A stretch of DNA of 64,000 nucleotides from Cupriavidus numazuensis (lineage in GTDB: Bacteria; Pseudomonadota; Gammaproteobacteria; Burkholderiales; Burkholderiaceae): positions 62,001 to 126,000 of the forward strand of contig NZ_CAJPVI010000019.1 of assembly GCF_905397435.1 (NCBI RefSeq), read 5' to 3'. This document shows, in pieces, positions 46,226 to 55,379 of the stretch (position 1 is its first letter; each line of letters begins with the position of its first letter). The position numbers and the translations under genes were made by a program. The notes beneath the pieces were generated by a model. That model did not search any database. It saw only the letters and a list, made by a program, of their open reading frames with translations, and was not told the origin of the DNA.

Positions 46226-46906
46226 TCAGGCGTTCTGGTAACGGGTCGGGTCGGCAACGCCGGCCGCTTCGAAGCCGGCGCGGCGGATGCGGCAGGAATC
46301 GCAGACACCGCATGCGCGGCCATCGTCGTCGGCCTTGTAGCACGACACGGTCATGCCGTAGTCCACGCCGAGTCGTACGCCCGCGCGGATGATCTCGGCC
46401 TTCGTCATGTCGATGATCGGCGCATGCACGTGGAAGCGGTCGCCCTCCACGCCCGCCTTGGTGGCGAGGTTGGCCAGCGCCTCGTAGGCCGCGACGTATT
46501 CAGGCCGGCAATCGGGGTAGCCCGAGTAATCCACGGCGTTGGCGCCGAAGAACAGGTCGCGTCCGCCCACGGCTTCGGCCCAGCCAAGCGCCAGCGACAG
46601 CATGATGGTGTTGCGCGCCGGCACGTAGGTGATCGGAATACCCGACGATGCGCCGTCGGTCGGCACGTCGAGCTTGTCGTCGGTCAGCGCGGAGCCACCG
46701 AAGCGGCGCAGGTCGAGGTCGATGATTTCATGGCGGACGGCGCCGAGCGCGCTGGCCACTTGTTTGGCCGCCTCCAGCTCGGAAGAATGGCGCTGGCCAT
46801 AGCGCATCGACAGTGCATAGGTCTCGAACCCCTGGGCCTTGGCCATGGCGAGAACGGTGGCGGAATCAAGCCCGCCCGAAAGCAGGACAATGGCGCGTTT
46901 GGTCAT
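46226..46906 (-). CDS. queC: 7-cyano-7-deazaguanine synthase
   Basis: ATP-dependent enzyme of 226 residues that makes preQ0 on the way to queuosine. The PP-loop [18 protein letters not shown] is at the start, followed by [32 protein letters not shown] and the zinc site [17 protein letters not shown]. The ATG at 46906 is preferred to 46936. It lies downstream of the tol cluster, separated by a terminator. Confidence 0.96.
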   Translation of the reverse strand: MTKRAIVLLSGGLDSATVLAMAKAQGFETYALSMRYGQRHSSELEAAKQVASALGAVRHEIIDLDLRRFGGSALTDDKLDVPTDGASSGIPITYVPARNTIMLSLALGWAEAVGGRDLFFGANAVDYSGYPDCRPEYVAAYEALANLATKAGVEGDRFHVHAPIIDMTKAEIIRAGVRLGVDYGMTVSCYKADDDGRACGVCDSCRIRRAGFEAAGVADPTRYQNA

Positions 46907-46975
46907 GATGGCAGTCGTGCCGCGCAGGCGGCACACGGAAATTGCAGGCGAATCGCGTATTTTAGCGCGAGACGG

Positions 46976-47000
46976 AAAAAAGCCCGCTGAACGCGGGCTT
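46976..47000 (-). terminator. Terminator of the tol-pal operon (minus strand)
   Basis: AGCCCGC-TGAAC-GCGGGCT hairpin (46981-46999) followed on the minus strand by six T residues. It lies 31 bases after the cpoB stop and separates the Tol-Pal operon from queC. Confidence 0.88.
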
Positions 47001-47030
47001 TGCAGTCAATCTGGTGCCGTTCCGGCTTAC

Positions 47031-47789
47031 TTACTTCAGCGTCTTGAGCCGGTTGCTTGCGGCCTGCGCACCTTCGGTACCCGGATACTTGGCCACCACC
47101 TGCTCCAGCGTCTTGCGCGCCGCAGCCTTCTGGCCGGACTCGAGCTGGTTGTTGGCGATGGCGATCATGGCATCGGGCGCCTTCGGGTGCGTCGGGTTCG
47201 CCTGCAGCATGTTCTGCAGCACCGTGGTCGAGCCCTTGTAGTCGCGCTGCGCGTAGAGCGCGTTGCCCAGCCAATACTGCGCGAGAGGCAGGTACGGGCT
47301 CTGCGGATACTTTTTGACGAACGCGGCAAACGAATTGCCCGAACTCTTGAAGTCGCCGGCCTGGAACTGCTTGAGCGCGGCGTCGTACTCAGGCTTTTCA
47401 TTGGGCTGGACCGTGCCCTCGCGGCCGTCCACGGTGACCTGCTGCGGCTCGAATTTCTTCAGGCGCGCATCGAGGTCGGCGTAGTAGTCCTTCTGCTGCT
47501 TTTGCAGCGTTTCCACCGTGTTCTGCAGCACCTCGTTCTGGCCACGCAGCCTGGCGACCTCCTGGCGAAGGCCTTCCAGCTGGTTCTGGATGTCGATCGT
47601 GGTGCGGCTGTTCTGCTCGATGCGCTGCGTGGCGGTCGCCTGGAAACCGTTGAACTGGTCCCGCAGGGTGATGACCGCTTTGCGCGCCTCGTCATCGTCG
47701 AAGACGCCGGCGTGTGCCGTGGCAACGGGCAGCATGGCCGCGCCGGAAACGGCGGCTAGCCACAACAGGGTGGAAACGCGTGCTTTCAT
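47031..47789 (-). CDS. cpoB: Cell division coordinator CpoB (YbgF)
   Basis: Periplasmic protein of 252 residues that links Tol-Pal energy to peptidoglycan synthesis at division. It has a signal peptide ending ATAHA (about residue 26), an N-terminal coiled coil for trimerisation (QIEQNSRTTIDIQNQLEGLRQEVARL region), a linker, and C-terminal TPR repeats (YDAALKQFQAGDFKSSGNSFAAFVKKYPQSPYLPLAQYWLGNALYAQRDYKGS). Last gene of the operon, 23 bases after pal. Confidence 0.95.
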   Translation of the reverse strand: MKARVSTLLWLAAVSGAAMLPVATAHAGVFDDDEARKAVITLRDQFNGFQATATQRIEQNSRTTIDIQNQLEGLRQEVARLRGQNEVLQNTVETLQKQQKDYYADLDARLKKFEPQQVTVDGREGTVQPNEKPEYDAALKQFQAGDFKSSGNSFAAFVKKYPQSPYLPLAQYWLGNALYAQRDYKGSTTVLQNMLQANPTHPKAPDAMIAIANNQLESGQKAAARKTLEQVVAKYPGTEGAQAASNRLKTLK

Positions 47790-47812
47790 GGATGGCCTGT
47801 ACGCGGATCAGA

Positions 47813-48322
47813 TCAGTAGTTGATGTCGGCGCGGCGGTTCTCGGCCCAGGCGGCTTCGTCGTGGCCAGTTGCCTTCGGCTTTTCCTTGCCGAGGCTCACG
47901 GCTTCCATCTGGCTGTCGGGCACGCCCATGGTCGCCAGCGAACGGCGCACAGCCTCGGCACGCTTCTGGCCGAGTGCCAGGTTGTATTCGCTGGTGCCGC
48001 GTTCGTCGGTGTTGCCCTGGATCAGGATCTTGCGGCCCTTGTTGGCACCCAGGTACTTGGCGTGATCGCCCAGCATGCCCTGGTAGTCCTGCTTGACGCT
48101 GTAGCTGTCAAAGTCGAAGTACACGCTGCGCTTGGCCAGCGGGCTGTTCGGGTCGTTCAGCGGATCGCGCGAAACGTCAACGGGCTGGACGGTGCGGGCA
48201 TCCGCACCCGTACCCTTGTTCGCGCCGGCATTGGCGGTGTCGTCCAGCTTCACGCCGGAGCTGCAGGCACCCAGGGCCAGCAGGGCGGCGACGGCAAGGG
48301 TTTTGGTCATCAGTTGGGGCAT
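47813..48322 (-). CDS. pal: Peptidoglycan-associated lipoprotein Pal
   Basis: Outer-membrane lipoprotein of 169 residues. The lipobox is LALGAC with the acylated cysteine near residue 20. The OmpA-like domain RSVYFDFDSYSVKQDY and ILIQGNTDERGTSEYNLALGQKRAEAVRRSL binds diaminopimelate in peptidoglycan. Partner of TolB, 23 bases upstream. Confidence 0.97.
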   Translation of the reverse strand: MPQLMTKTLAVAALLALGACSSGVKLDDTANAGANKGTGADARTVQPVDVSRDPLNDPNSPLAKRSVYFDFDSYSVKQDYQGMLGDHAKYLGANKGRKILIQGNTDERGTSEYNLALGQKRAEAVRRSLATMGVPDSQMEAVSLGKEKPKATGHDEAAWAENRRADINY

Positions 48323-48345
48323 GGCGAGAGACTCCTGTTATTGCG

Positions 48346-49698
48346 TTATTGCATGAAAGGACCCCAGGACGGCTCGCGGACATCGCCGGACTGGAGAGAC
48401 AGAACCTGCCGGGTACGCCCGTCGGTGGACACCGCCGCCAGCACTGCGCGGCCGCCCACGCGGGTGGCGTAGAGGATGTACTTGCCGTTCGCGGCAAAGC
48501 TCGGCGCTTCGTCATTGGACGTATCGGTCAGCGAGGTGACGTCGCCGTTGGTCAGGTCCTGCAGCTGCAGCTTGAAGCCGCCCGAGCGCGTGATGTACGC
48601 CAGGTACTTGCCGTCCGGCGAAATCCGCGGGCTCACGTTGTAGTTGCCCTTGAAGGTCACGCGCTGCGCGCTGCCCGCTTCCTCGCCGCCTGCCGGCATG
48701 CGATAGACCTGCGGCGCACCGCCACGGTCGCTGGTGAAATAGATGCTCTTGCCGTCAGGCGAATACTGCGGCTCGGTGTCGATCGCGCTGCTGCGGGTCA
48801 GGCGGCGCACGCCCGAACCGTCTGCATTGACCTGGTACACCTGGGTATTGCCATCGCGCGAGAGCGCCACGGCCAGGTGCTGGCCATCGGGCGACCACGA
48901 CGGCGCGCTGTTGTTGCCCTTCTGGTTCGACACCAGCGTACGCTTGCCGGTGGCCAGGTCGTGCACGTACACCACCGGCTTCTTGGCTTCGAACGAGACA
49001 TAGGCCACGCGGCGGCCGTCCGGCGACCACGACGGCGAGATAATCGGCTCGTTGCTGGTCAGCGCGACCTGCGAATTCTGGCCATCCGAATCGGAGATCA
49101 GCAGCTGGTAGCGGCCACCGACGCGCGACACATAGGACAGGCGCGTGGCAAACACCCCGCGCTCGCCGAGCAGCTTCTCGTAGATGTAATCCGCGATCTT
49201 GTGGGCCGTAACGCGAAGCTGGCCCTGGTTGACGTTGAACGCCAGCCCGCCCAGGCTCTGACCCTTGACGGTGTCGTAAAGGCGGAAGCGCACCTCGTAC
49301 TGGCCGTTGCCCGAAGGCGTCACGCTGCCGGCGACGAAGGCATCGGCACCGCGGCTTTTCCAGCTTCCGAGATCAACATTGGCCGACTCGGCCACCGTGG
49401 CACCGCCCGGATCGACGTTGCGGAGACGGCCGCTGCGCGCGAGGTCGCTGCGGATGATTGCGGTCAGGTTCTGCGGGGCCTGGGCCTCGCCCTGGAAGTT
49501 TGCCGTGGCGACCGGGATCTGGCTGGCGCCAACACCGGAGATCTCCACGTTCAGTTGCGCCTGTGCGGCGCTGGCCGACAAGGCCAGCGCGGCGGCCAGC
49601 CAGGCCATCAGTGCATGGCGGCCAATCAATCGGGTCGCGGCCTGGTTTGCGTGGTGCCGCTTTGCGGACAGCCAGTTGGGGGCCCAAAGCTTTCGCAT
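48346..49698 (-). CDS. tolB: Tol-Pal system beta-propeller protein TolB
   Basis: Periplasmic protein of 450 residues. A long N-terminal leader ends in a signal sequence ([17 protein letters not shown], cleavage near residue 47), then the N-domain ([20 protein letters not shown]) and a six-bladed propeller of repeated [30 protein letters not shown] and [16 protein letters not shown] motifs. The ATG at 49698 has a GAGGAG ribosome site. It is 198 bases from tolA with a stem-loop between. Confidence 0.96.
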   Translation of the reverse strand: MRKLWAPNWLSAKRHHANQAATRLIGRHALMAWLAAALALSASAAQAQLNVEISGVGASQIPVATANFQGEAQAPQNLTAIIRSDLARSGRLRNVDPGGATVAESANVDLGSWKSRGADAFVAGSVTPSGNGQYEVRFRLYDTVKGQSLGGLAFNVNQGQLRVTAHKIADYIYEKLLGERGVFATRLSYVSRVGGRYQLLISDSDGQNSQVALTSNEPIISPSWSPDGRRVAYVSFEAKKPVVYVHDLATGKRTLVSNQKGNNSAPSWSPDGQHLAVALSRDGNTQVYQVNADGSGVRRLTRSSAIDTEPQYSPDGKSIYFTSDRGGAPQVYRMPAGGEEAGSAQRVTFKGNYNVSPRISPDGKYLAYITRSGGFKLQLQDLTNGDVTSLTDTSNDEAPSFAANGKYILYATRVGGRAVLAAVSTDGRTRQVLSLQSGDVREPSWGPFMQ

Positions 49699-49747
49699 GC
49701 TGCTCCTCAGTCGATTTCAAGATTCATCGGGCACGGCAGGCAGACAG

Positions 49748-49785
49748 CGGAACAGGCGGGATGCGCTCGGCGCATGCCCGTTCCG
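49748..49785. other. Large stem-loop in the tolA-tolB spacer
   Basis: Nested arms CGGAAC (49748-49753) with GTTCCG (49780-49785), and GGGATGCGC (49758-49766) with GCGCATGCCC (49770-49779, one bulged G), closing a TCG loop. There is no T-run on either strand, so it is not a simple terminator. It could shape processing or relative expression of tolQRA and tolB-pal-cpoB. Confidence 0.55.
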
Positions 49786-49896
49786 CGTGCAGATCGCACG
49801 CTGCCGGCCGCGTCAGGCAACCTGTCATGGTAGCGGTGGGACTGGAACCGGTTAATGAAGGTTGCATTATGTTGCAATTCATGGCGCCCGGGTCAC

Positions 49897-51042
49897 TTAA
49901 TCCTTGGGTCGGAAAGTGATGGTGAAGCTCGCAGGCGCCTTGCCGTTCTCGTCGCGCGGCAGCGGATCCGAACGCTCGACGGCGCGCAGCACAGCGTTAT
50001 CCCAGGCTGAATTGCCGCTGGACTTGGACAGACGCGCCGACATCAGCGAGCCGTCCGGCGCCAGTTGCACCGAGACCACAGCGCTCGGATTACCCGCCAC
50101 GTCTTCCGTGAACACGATGTTCGGCTTCACGCGGCGGCGCACGCGGTCCGGGTAACCCGGCGAGGCCTTGCCACCGCCGCCGGCACCGGCGCCCGCGGTA
50201 CTGCCCACACCGCCGCCGCCCTGCCCGCCCGCACCCGCACCACCGGCCAGCGCCTGCAGGCGTGCCAGCTCACCCTTGCGCTGCGCATTGGCCGCAGCCT
50301 CGCGCTTGGCCTTGGCTTCGGCATCCGCCTTGGCCTTCGCCTGGGCTTCGGACTTGGCCTTGGCTTCGGCGTCAGCCTTTGCCTTGGCCTGAGCCTGCGC
50401 TTCGGCCTTGGCCTTCGCGTCGGCCTCTGCCTTGGCTCTGGCCTTGGCATCCGCTTCCTTGCGCTCGCGCTCGGCCTGCTCGCGGCGCTGCTGATCCTGT
50501 TGCGCGGCCTTCTTCTTCGCGTCTTCCTTGCGCTGCGCTTCCTTGCGCTCTGCGTCCTTGCGCTCTGCGTCCTTGCGTTCCGCTTCCTCGCGCTGGGCTT
50601 CCTTACGCTGGGCTTCCTTGCGTTCGGCCTCTTTGCGTTCGGCCTCTTTGCGTTCGGCCTCTTTGCGTTCGGCCTCTTTGCGTGCGGTTTCCTTGCGCGC
50701 AGCCTCTTCCTTGGCGGCCTGCTCGGCGGCGCGGCGTTTCTGGCGTTCGAGCGCGATATCGGCGTCTTCCTCGACCTTGCTCTTCACCTCGGGCGCCGGC
50801 GGCGCGGGCCGCGGCTGGACCACCGGCTCAGGCGCAGGCGCAGGCGGAGGCGGCGGCGCGGTCGTGGCCGGGATTTCGTCCCACAACTCCGCTTCCGAGC
50901 CGACCGGCGTGCTGCTCTGCCAATGCACGCCGTAGTACAGCACGATGCCGAGCAGCAGGTGCATGAGGAGCGCGAGCAGGAAGGAACGCAGGGTCCCCCG
51001 CTCCTTCACCGGCTGGTAAGGATAGGCAACAGCGGTCGTCAT
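49897..51042 (-). CDS. tolA: Tol-Pal system protein TolA
   Basis: Inner-membrane-anchored energy-transducing protein of 381 residues. A single N-terminal helix (SFLLALLMHLLLGIVLYYGVHW, about 17-38) is followed by a proline-rich region, a very long lysine/alanine/glutamate helix with repeated KEAER-type pentamers, a glycine linker (GGAGAGGQGGGGVG) and the C-terminal domain (YPDRVRRRVKPNIVFTEDVAGNPSAVVSVQLAPDGSLMSARLSKSSGN) that touches Pal and TolB. The ATG at 51042 is preferred; the frame opens at 51066. Confidence 0.95.
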   Translation of the reverse strand: MTTAVAYPYQPVKERGTLRSFLLALLMHLLLGIVLYYGVHWQSSTPVGSEAELWDEIPATTAPPPPPAPAPEPVVQPRPAPPAPEVKSKVEEDADIALERQKRRAAEQAAKEEAARKETARKEAERKEAERKEAERKEAERKEAQRKEAQREEAERKDAERKDAERKEAQRKEDAKKKAAQQDQQRREQAERERKEADAKARAKAEADAKAKAEAQAQAKAKADAEAKAKSEAQAKAKADAEAKAKREAAANAQRKGELARLQALAGGAGAGGQGGGGVGSTAGAGAGGGGKASPGYPDRVRRRVKPNIVFTEDVAGNPSAVVSVQLAPDGSLMSARLSKSSGNSAWDNAVLRAVERSDPLPRDENGKAPASFTITFRPKD

Positions 51043-51085
51043 GGGGCGCGGCATTCGGACAGGCATCTCACGCAGGCGGCGCGTT

Positions 51086-51523
51086 CTACTTGGACTTCAC
51101 CATCAGGCCGACGCGCTTGATGCCGTCAGCCTTCAGCACGGACATGACGTCCAGCACGGACTCGTACTTGACCGAGCGGTCGGCGGCGATCACCACGGGT
51201 TGATCCGGGTTCTCGTTCTGCCTCTGGTGCACGAAATCGAGCAGGCCGTTCTTGTCGAGCTTGCGCTCGAACGAATTGCCGGCGTTGTCCTTGCCGCGCG
51301 CGGTCAGCGCACCGTCTTCATGCACGGTCACGATGATCGGCGGTGCCTTCTGTTGCGGCGTGGCGTTGGCCACGGTCGGGAGGTCGACGACGGCGGGGCT
51401 GACGATCGGTGCCGCCACCATGAAGATGACCAGCAGCACGAGCATCACGTCGATATAGGGTACGACGTTGATCTCGGCACTGGCCCGGCGGCGCGATCCG
51501 CCGCGGCGCTGAATGGCTGCCAT
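51086..51523 (-). CDS. tolR: Tol-Pal system protein TolR
   Basis: A 145-residue ExbD-type protein: N-terminal helix EINVVPYIDVMLVLLVIFMVAAPIV with the proton-carrying aspartate, then a periplasmic domain (KADGIKRVGLMVKSK end). With TolQ it forms the proton-driven motor for TolA. It starts 26 bases after tolQ. Confidence 0.97.
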   Translation of the reverse strand: MAAIQRRGGSRRRASAEINVVPYIDVMLVLLVIFMVAAPIVSPAVVDLPTVANATPQQKAPPIIVTVHEDGALTARGKDNAGNSFERKLDKNGLLDFVHQRQNENPDQPVVIAADRSVKYESVLDVMSVLKADGIKRVGLMVKSK

Positions 51524-51549
51524 TGCTGGTCTCCTGGGCGTTCAGTCGG

Positions 51550-52233
51550 TCAGCGGGTCTGCCGCTGCAGGATGTTCAGGAATTCTTCCATGAAGCTCTC
51601 GAACCGGATGGCCAGCCGATCGATCTCGGTGGCGTAGCGGTTGTAGGCGATCACGGCCGGAATGGCGGCGAACAGGCCGATCGCGGTCGCCACGAGGGCT
51701 TCGGCGATGCCGGGCGCCACCGATGCGAGCGTTGCCTGCTGCACATTCGACAGTCCGCGGAATGCATTCATGATCCCCCACACGGTCCCGAACAGGCCGA
51801 TATAGGGGCTGACCGAGCCGACCGAGGCCAGGAACGGCAGGTGCGACTCGAGTACGTCCATTTCACGCTGGTAGGCCGCGCGCATGGCGCGGCGGGCGGC
51901 GTCGAGCAGTGCGCTAGCTTCGTTGCCGCGCTCGCGTGCCTTCAGGAATTCACCCATGCCGGACTCGAAGATCCGCTCGAGCGCGCCGGTGTTGTGCCGG
52001 TTGTTCACCGCACTGTTATAGAGCGCCTGCAGGTCGCCGCCGGCCCAGAAGTCGCGTTCGAACCCTTCCGTCTGCGTGCGCGCCGAGCGCAGCGCCAGGT
52101 GCTTGCGGAAGATATAGGTCCAGGAGAACAGCGACATGACGAGCAGCAGCGCCATGACGGCCTGTGCGAGCAGGCTGGCGTGCATCACCAGCGAAATGAT
52201 CGACAGGTCTTGCGTGACGGTCACGGGATTCAT
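51550..52233 (-). CDS. tolQ: Tol-Pal system protein TolQ
   Basis: A 227-residue ExbB/MotA-type inner-membrane protein with three helices, including LVMHASLLAQAVMALLLVMSLFSWTYIF and the conserved LASVGSVSPYIGLFGTVWGIMNAFRGLS...VAPGIAEALVATAIGLFAAIPAVIAYN region. The start codon overlaps the ybgC stop (ATGA). Confidence 0.97.
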   Translation of the reverse strand: MNPVTVTQDLSIISLVMHASLLAQAVMALLLVMSLFSWTYIFRKHLALRSARTQTEGFERDFWAGGDLQALYNSAVNNRHNTGALERIFESGMGEFLKARERGNEASALLDAARRAMRAAYQREMDVLESHLPFLASVGSVSPYIGLFGTVWGIMNAFRGLSNVQQATLASVAPGIAEALVATAIGLFAAIPAVIAYNRYATEIDRLAIRFESFMEEFLNILQRQTR

Positions 52234-52634
52234 CGGGCGGTCTTGATGGTGGCCAGGACAGGGGCGGGAATGGGAGACGGGCGGAAAGTGCTTCGGTCGA
52301 CACAGCCAACGCGGATCTGGCCGCTGGCGAGCAAAATCTCGCCGCGCCAGGCCTCTTGCGCGAACTGCACCGAGGCCGGTCCGACCCGTTCGATACGCGT
52401 GCGAATCTCAAGCTGGTCGTCGAGCCGGGCGGGCGCATTGTAGTCCACTGCCGTGCTGCGGACGATAAAGACCACGCCGGCCTCATCGGCCAGCGCCTGC
52501 TGTTCGACACCAAGCGAGCGCAGCCACTCCGTACGGGCGCGCTCGAAGAATTTGAGATAGTTGGCGTAGAACACTACGCCGCCCGCGTCGGTGTCTTCCC
52601 AGTACACCCGCAAGGTCCAGACAAAGTTTGTCAT
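52230..52634 (-). CDS. ybgC: Tol-Pal system-associated acyl-CoA thioesterase YbgC
   Basis: A 134-residue hot-dog-fold thioesterase, the usual first gene of the tol operon. The active-site block is RVYWEDTDAGGVVFYANYLKFFERARTEWLR, with the catalytic aspartate in DTDAGG. The ATG at 52634 is chosen because upstream frame to 52841 overlaps the glyA leader and is not conserved. Confidence 0.94.
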   Translation of the reverse strand: MTNFVWTLRVYWEDTDAGGVVFYANYLKFFERARTEWLRSLGVEQQALADEAGVVFIVRSTAVDYNAPARLDDQLEIRTRIERVGPASVQFAQEAWRGEILLASGQIRVGCVDRSTFRPSPIPAPVLATIKTAR

Positions 52635-52747
52635 GGCCGGGATTGTAACGGAGAGCACGACAGCTTCGGTGTTAACCCGCAGGACGAGTTTGCAACAGCA
52701 AGTTGCGGGCCGCGCCAGGGCTGGGGTTGCGGGCCGTTTGCCGCTGC

Positions 52748-52777
52748 TTGCGGCAAATCCCCGCCTCACGCTACACT
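52748..52777 (+). promoter_or_regulatory. Sigma-70-like promoter of the glyA leader
   Basis: TTGCGG (52748-52753), an 18-base spacer and TACACT (52772-52777). Transcription would start near 52784, only about 11 bases before the first base of the ZTP aptamer, which supports both calls. Confidence 0.65.
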
Positions 52778-52794
52778 GCGGCCAACCATTCCAC

Positions 52795-52886
52795 CTTGCG
52801 CGACTGGCGATGTCAGTGGGTACTACCACGAGGAAGCGCAAGTTCTCTGGCGTGAAGTTCAGACGCCTGCCGCTCGCCTGGGCAGC
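52795..52886 (+). promoter_or_regulatory. ZTP (ZMP) riboswitch aptamer, pfl class, upstream of glyA
   Basis: The leader matches the pfl/ZTP aptamer. P1 is CTTGCGC (52795-52801) with GCGCAAG (52836-52842). Inside, GACTGGCGA is followed by hairpin GTGG (52816-52819)/CCAC (52826-52829) and the GAGGAAGCGC strand, as in known members. The second domain has CTGCC (52867-52871) with GGCAG (52881-52885) around the conserved CGCCTGGGCA. The pseudoknot GGCGA (52806-52810) pairs with TCGCC (52874-52878). ZTP riboswitches sense ZMP/ZTP, the signal of 10-formyl-tetrahydrofolate shortage, and control one-carbon genes, of which glyA is a classic target. The expression platform is less clear; a T-run at 52994-52999 follows a CCGAT/ATCGG hairpin just before the start codon. 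The whole 380-base gap to ybgC is otherwise empty. Confidence 0.9.
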
Positions 52887-53014
52887 GAATGGGAAGCAGG
52901 GTGCGCCCTGCGCCGACGGTCCAATGGCCCGCCGGCGCCGGCCGCCAATCGCTTTCCCCGCGCGCCCTACCCCGATGCAGTAATCGGATTCCCTTTTTTC
53001 AGACGAGTTTCGCC

Positions 53015-54262
53015 ATGTTCGAACGCAGCCGCTATACGATCGACCAGATCGACCCCGAGGTCTTTGCCGCTATCCAGAAGGAAAACCAGCGCCAGGAAGA
53101 CCACATCGAGCTGATCGCTTCCGAAAACTACACCTCGCCGGCCGTGATGGCCGCGCAAGGCTCGCAACTGACCAATAAGTACGCCGAGGGCTATCCCGGC
53201 AAGCGCTACTACGGTGGCTGCGAGTACGTCGACATGGTCGAGCAGCTGGCCATCGACCGCGTCAAGCAGCTGTTCGGCGCCGAAGCCGCCAACGTGCAGC
53301 CGAACTCGGGTTCGCAGGCCAACCAGGGCGTGTATTTCGCCGTGCTGAAGCCGGGCGACACCATCATGGGCATGAGCCTGGCCGAAGGCGGTCACCTGAC
53401 CCACGGCATGGCGCTGAACATGAGCGGCAAGTGGTTCAACGTGGTCAGCTACGGCCTGAACGCGCAGGAAGACATCGACTACGACGCGCTGGAAAAGCTG
53501 GCACAAGAGAAGAAGCCGAAGCTGATCATCGCCGGCGCCTCGGCCTTCGCACTGCGCATCGACTTCGAGCGCATCGGCAAGGTGGCCAAGTCGATCGGCG
53601 CCTATTTCATGGTCGACATGGCCCACTACGCTGGCCTGATCGCCGCGGGCGTCTACCCGAACCCGGTGCCGCACGCCGACTTCGTCACCACGACCACGCA
53701 CAAGAGCCTGCGCGGCCCGCGCGGCGGCGTGATCCTGATGAAGGCCGAGCATGAGAAGGCCATCAACTCGTCGATCTTCCCGGGCATCCAGGGCGGTCCG
53801 CTGATGCACGTGATTGCCGGCAAGGCCGTCGCGTTCAAGGAAGCGCTGACGCCGGAGTTCAAGGCTTACCAGGAACAGGTGGTCAAGAACGCCGCCGTGC
53901 TGGCGGAAACGCTGATCGCACGCGGTCTGCGTATCGTCTCGGGCCGCACCGAAAGCCACGTGATGCTCGTCGACCTGCGCGCCAAGAACATCACCGGCAA
54001 GGAAGCCGAGCGCATCCTGGGCGAAGCGCACCTGACCGTGAACAAGAACGCGATCCCGAACGATCCGGAAAAGCCGTTCGTGACCTCGGGCATCCGCGTC
54101 GGCTCGCCGGCCATGACCACGCGTGGCTTCAAGGAAGAGGAAGCCCGTATCGTCGGCAACCTGATCGCCGATGTGCTGGACAACCCGCACGACGCTGGCA
54201 ATATCGCCAGCGTGCGCGAGCAGGTCTCCGCACTGACCAAGCGCTTCCCGGTCTACGGCTGA
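53015..54262 (+). CDS. glyA: Serine hydroxymethyltransferase
   Basis: PLP enzyme of 415 residues that converts serine and tetrahydrofolate to glycine and methylene-tetrahydrofolate, the main one-carbon source. Motifs: [56 protein letters not shown] and the PLP lysine in [19 protein letters not shown]. The start at 53015 is preferred; the longer frame to 52889 lies in the leader after the ZTP aptamer. nrdR follows on the same strand. Confidence 0.97.
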   Translation: MFERSRYTIDQIDPEVFAAIQKENQRQEDHIELIASENYTSPAVMAAQGSQLTNKYAEGYPGKRYYGGCEYVDMVEQLAIDRVKQLFGAEAANVQPNSGSQANQGVYFAVLKPGDTIMGMSLAEGGHLTHGMALNMSGKWFNVVSYGLNAQEDIDYDALEKLAQEKKPKLIIAGASAFALRIDFERIGKVAKSIGAYFMVDMAHYAGLIAAGVYPNPVPHADFVTTTTHKSLRGPRGGVILMKAEHEKAINSSIFPGIQGGPLMHVIAGKAVAFKEALTPEFKAYQEQVVKNAAVLAETLIARGLRIVSGRTESHVMLVDLRAKNITGKEAERILGEAHLTVNKNAIPNDPEKPFVTSGIRVGSPAMTTRGFKEEEARIVGNLIADVLDNPHDAGNIASVREQVSALTKRFPVYG

Positions 54263-54405
54263 TGCCGTGCATGGCCGCCCGCGAGGGCGGCCGGCAGCCC
54301 CGCGGGCGCGCCACCGCGCCGCTTGCGGGCCTCGCCAACCTACCCTGCTGCCATAGAAGGACAAGATACCAAGGCGGCCGGGCTCAATTCTTAAGGTGGT
54401 CAGGC

Positions 54406-54870
54406 ATGAAATGCCCCTTTTGCGGACATTCCAATACCCAGGTGCTCGACACCCGCATGTCGGAAGACGGCGATGCCGTACGCCGGCGCCGGCGCTGCGA
54501 AGCCTGCGACCGCCGCTTCACCACTTACGAACGGATCGAACTGTTCTTCCCGGCTATCGTCAAGAAGAACGGCTCGCGCGTGGACTACAGCCGCGCCAAG
54601 CTGAAGGACTCGATGCGCCTGGCGCTACGCAAGCGCCCCGTGTCGGCTGAAGCCATCGACGAGGCCATCACCCGCATCGAAGAAAAGCTGCTCGCGCTCG
54701 GCGAGAAGGAAATCCCGAGCAGCCAGGTCGGTGAACTGGTCATGCTCGAACTGCGCAAGCTCGACAAGATCGCCTATATCCGGTTCGCTTCGGTGTATCG
54801 GAGTTTCGAGGATGTCGCCGAGTTTTCCGATGTGCTGGCCGAGGTGACGTCGGGGAACAGCAAGCGCTAG
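54406..54870 (+). CDS. nrdR: Transcriptional repressor NrdR
   Basis: Repressor of ribonucleotide reductase genes, 154 residues. An N-terminal zinc ribbon ([17 protein letters not shown]...[20 protein letters not shown]) is followed by the ATP-cone that senses ATP/dATP ([29 protein letters not shown]). The usual glyA-nrdR order is seen. The ATG at 54406 begins MKCPFCG; the open frame to 54262 is not conserved. Confidence 0.97.
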   Translation: MKCPFCGHSNTQVLDTRMSEDGDAVRRRRRCEACDRRFTTYERIELFFPAIVKKNGSRVDYSRAKLKDSMRLALRKRPVSAEAIDEAITRIEEKLLALGEKEIPSSQVGELVMLELRKLDKIAYIRFASVYRSFEDVAEFSDVLAEVTSGNSKR

Positions 54871-54887
54871 CGGCTAGCCGCTTCCGC

Positions 54888-55379
54888 TCAGCGCTCCCAG
54901 CAATTCTGCAGGTACGCCGCCGGGTTCGCGCCAACGGTATTCAGACGCGTGCCGGCTTGATCCAGCGTATAGGTGCCGCAGGCATCCGTGGCATCTACGG
55001 GAACGGCCTGGAGCAGATAACTGTTCGCGGTCAGCGAATTGGCAACGATCGAGACGTTGTAGCGCACGCGCGTACTGTCGCGCGGCGACGTCCGTAACCC
55101 GGCCGGCAATGCAAAGGCATTTCCGCCTACGTCCTGGTTGTAGCGCCCGTTGACCGAGCGGAACCGCTCCAGCACCTGCGCGGCTTCCGTCATCATGCCG
55201 CGCGCGTCGGCGCGGTAGCCGCGCCGCACATACTCCGTGTAGTTGGGAATGGCGATCGCGGCCAGGATGCCGAGGATGGCCACGACAGCCATCAGTTCCA
55301 GCAGCGTCATGCCTTGAGCCAGGCGCCGGGCGCGGCATAAGCCCGCGCTAGCCCGGCGCGCCAGAGTGCGTGCGTTCAT
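54888..55379 (-). CDS. pilE: Type IV pilin-like protein PilE
   Basis: Type IV (pseudo)pilin of 163 residues. The prepilin cleavage/methylation site is G|MTLLELMAVVAILGILAAIAIPNYTEYV, with the conserved glutamate at +5. The leader is long, 29 residues if translation starts at 55397 or 23 from 55379. The ATG at 55379 overlaps the pilY1 stop (ATGA) and is preferred. A C-terminal disulphide pair (CGTYTL and QNCWER) fits PilE. Last gene of the minus-strand cluster; probably a minor pilin. Confidence 0.92.
   Translation of the reverse strand: MNARTLARRASAGLCRARRLAQGMTLLELMAVVAILGILAAIAIPNYTEYVRRGYRADARGMMTEAAQVLERFRSVNGRYNQDVGGNAFALPAGLRTSPRDSTRVRYNVSIVANSLTANSYLLQAVPVDATDACGTYTLDQAGTRLNTVGANPAAYLQNCWER

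Noticed and set aside
45049-46392. 447-codon plus-strand frame over the sulfur transporter
   Set aside because: Composition is arginine/histidine-rich shadow sequence; the minus-strand transporter has conserved cysteine motifs.
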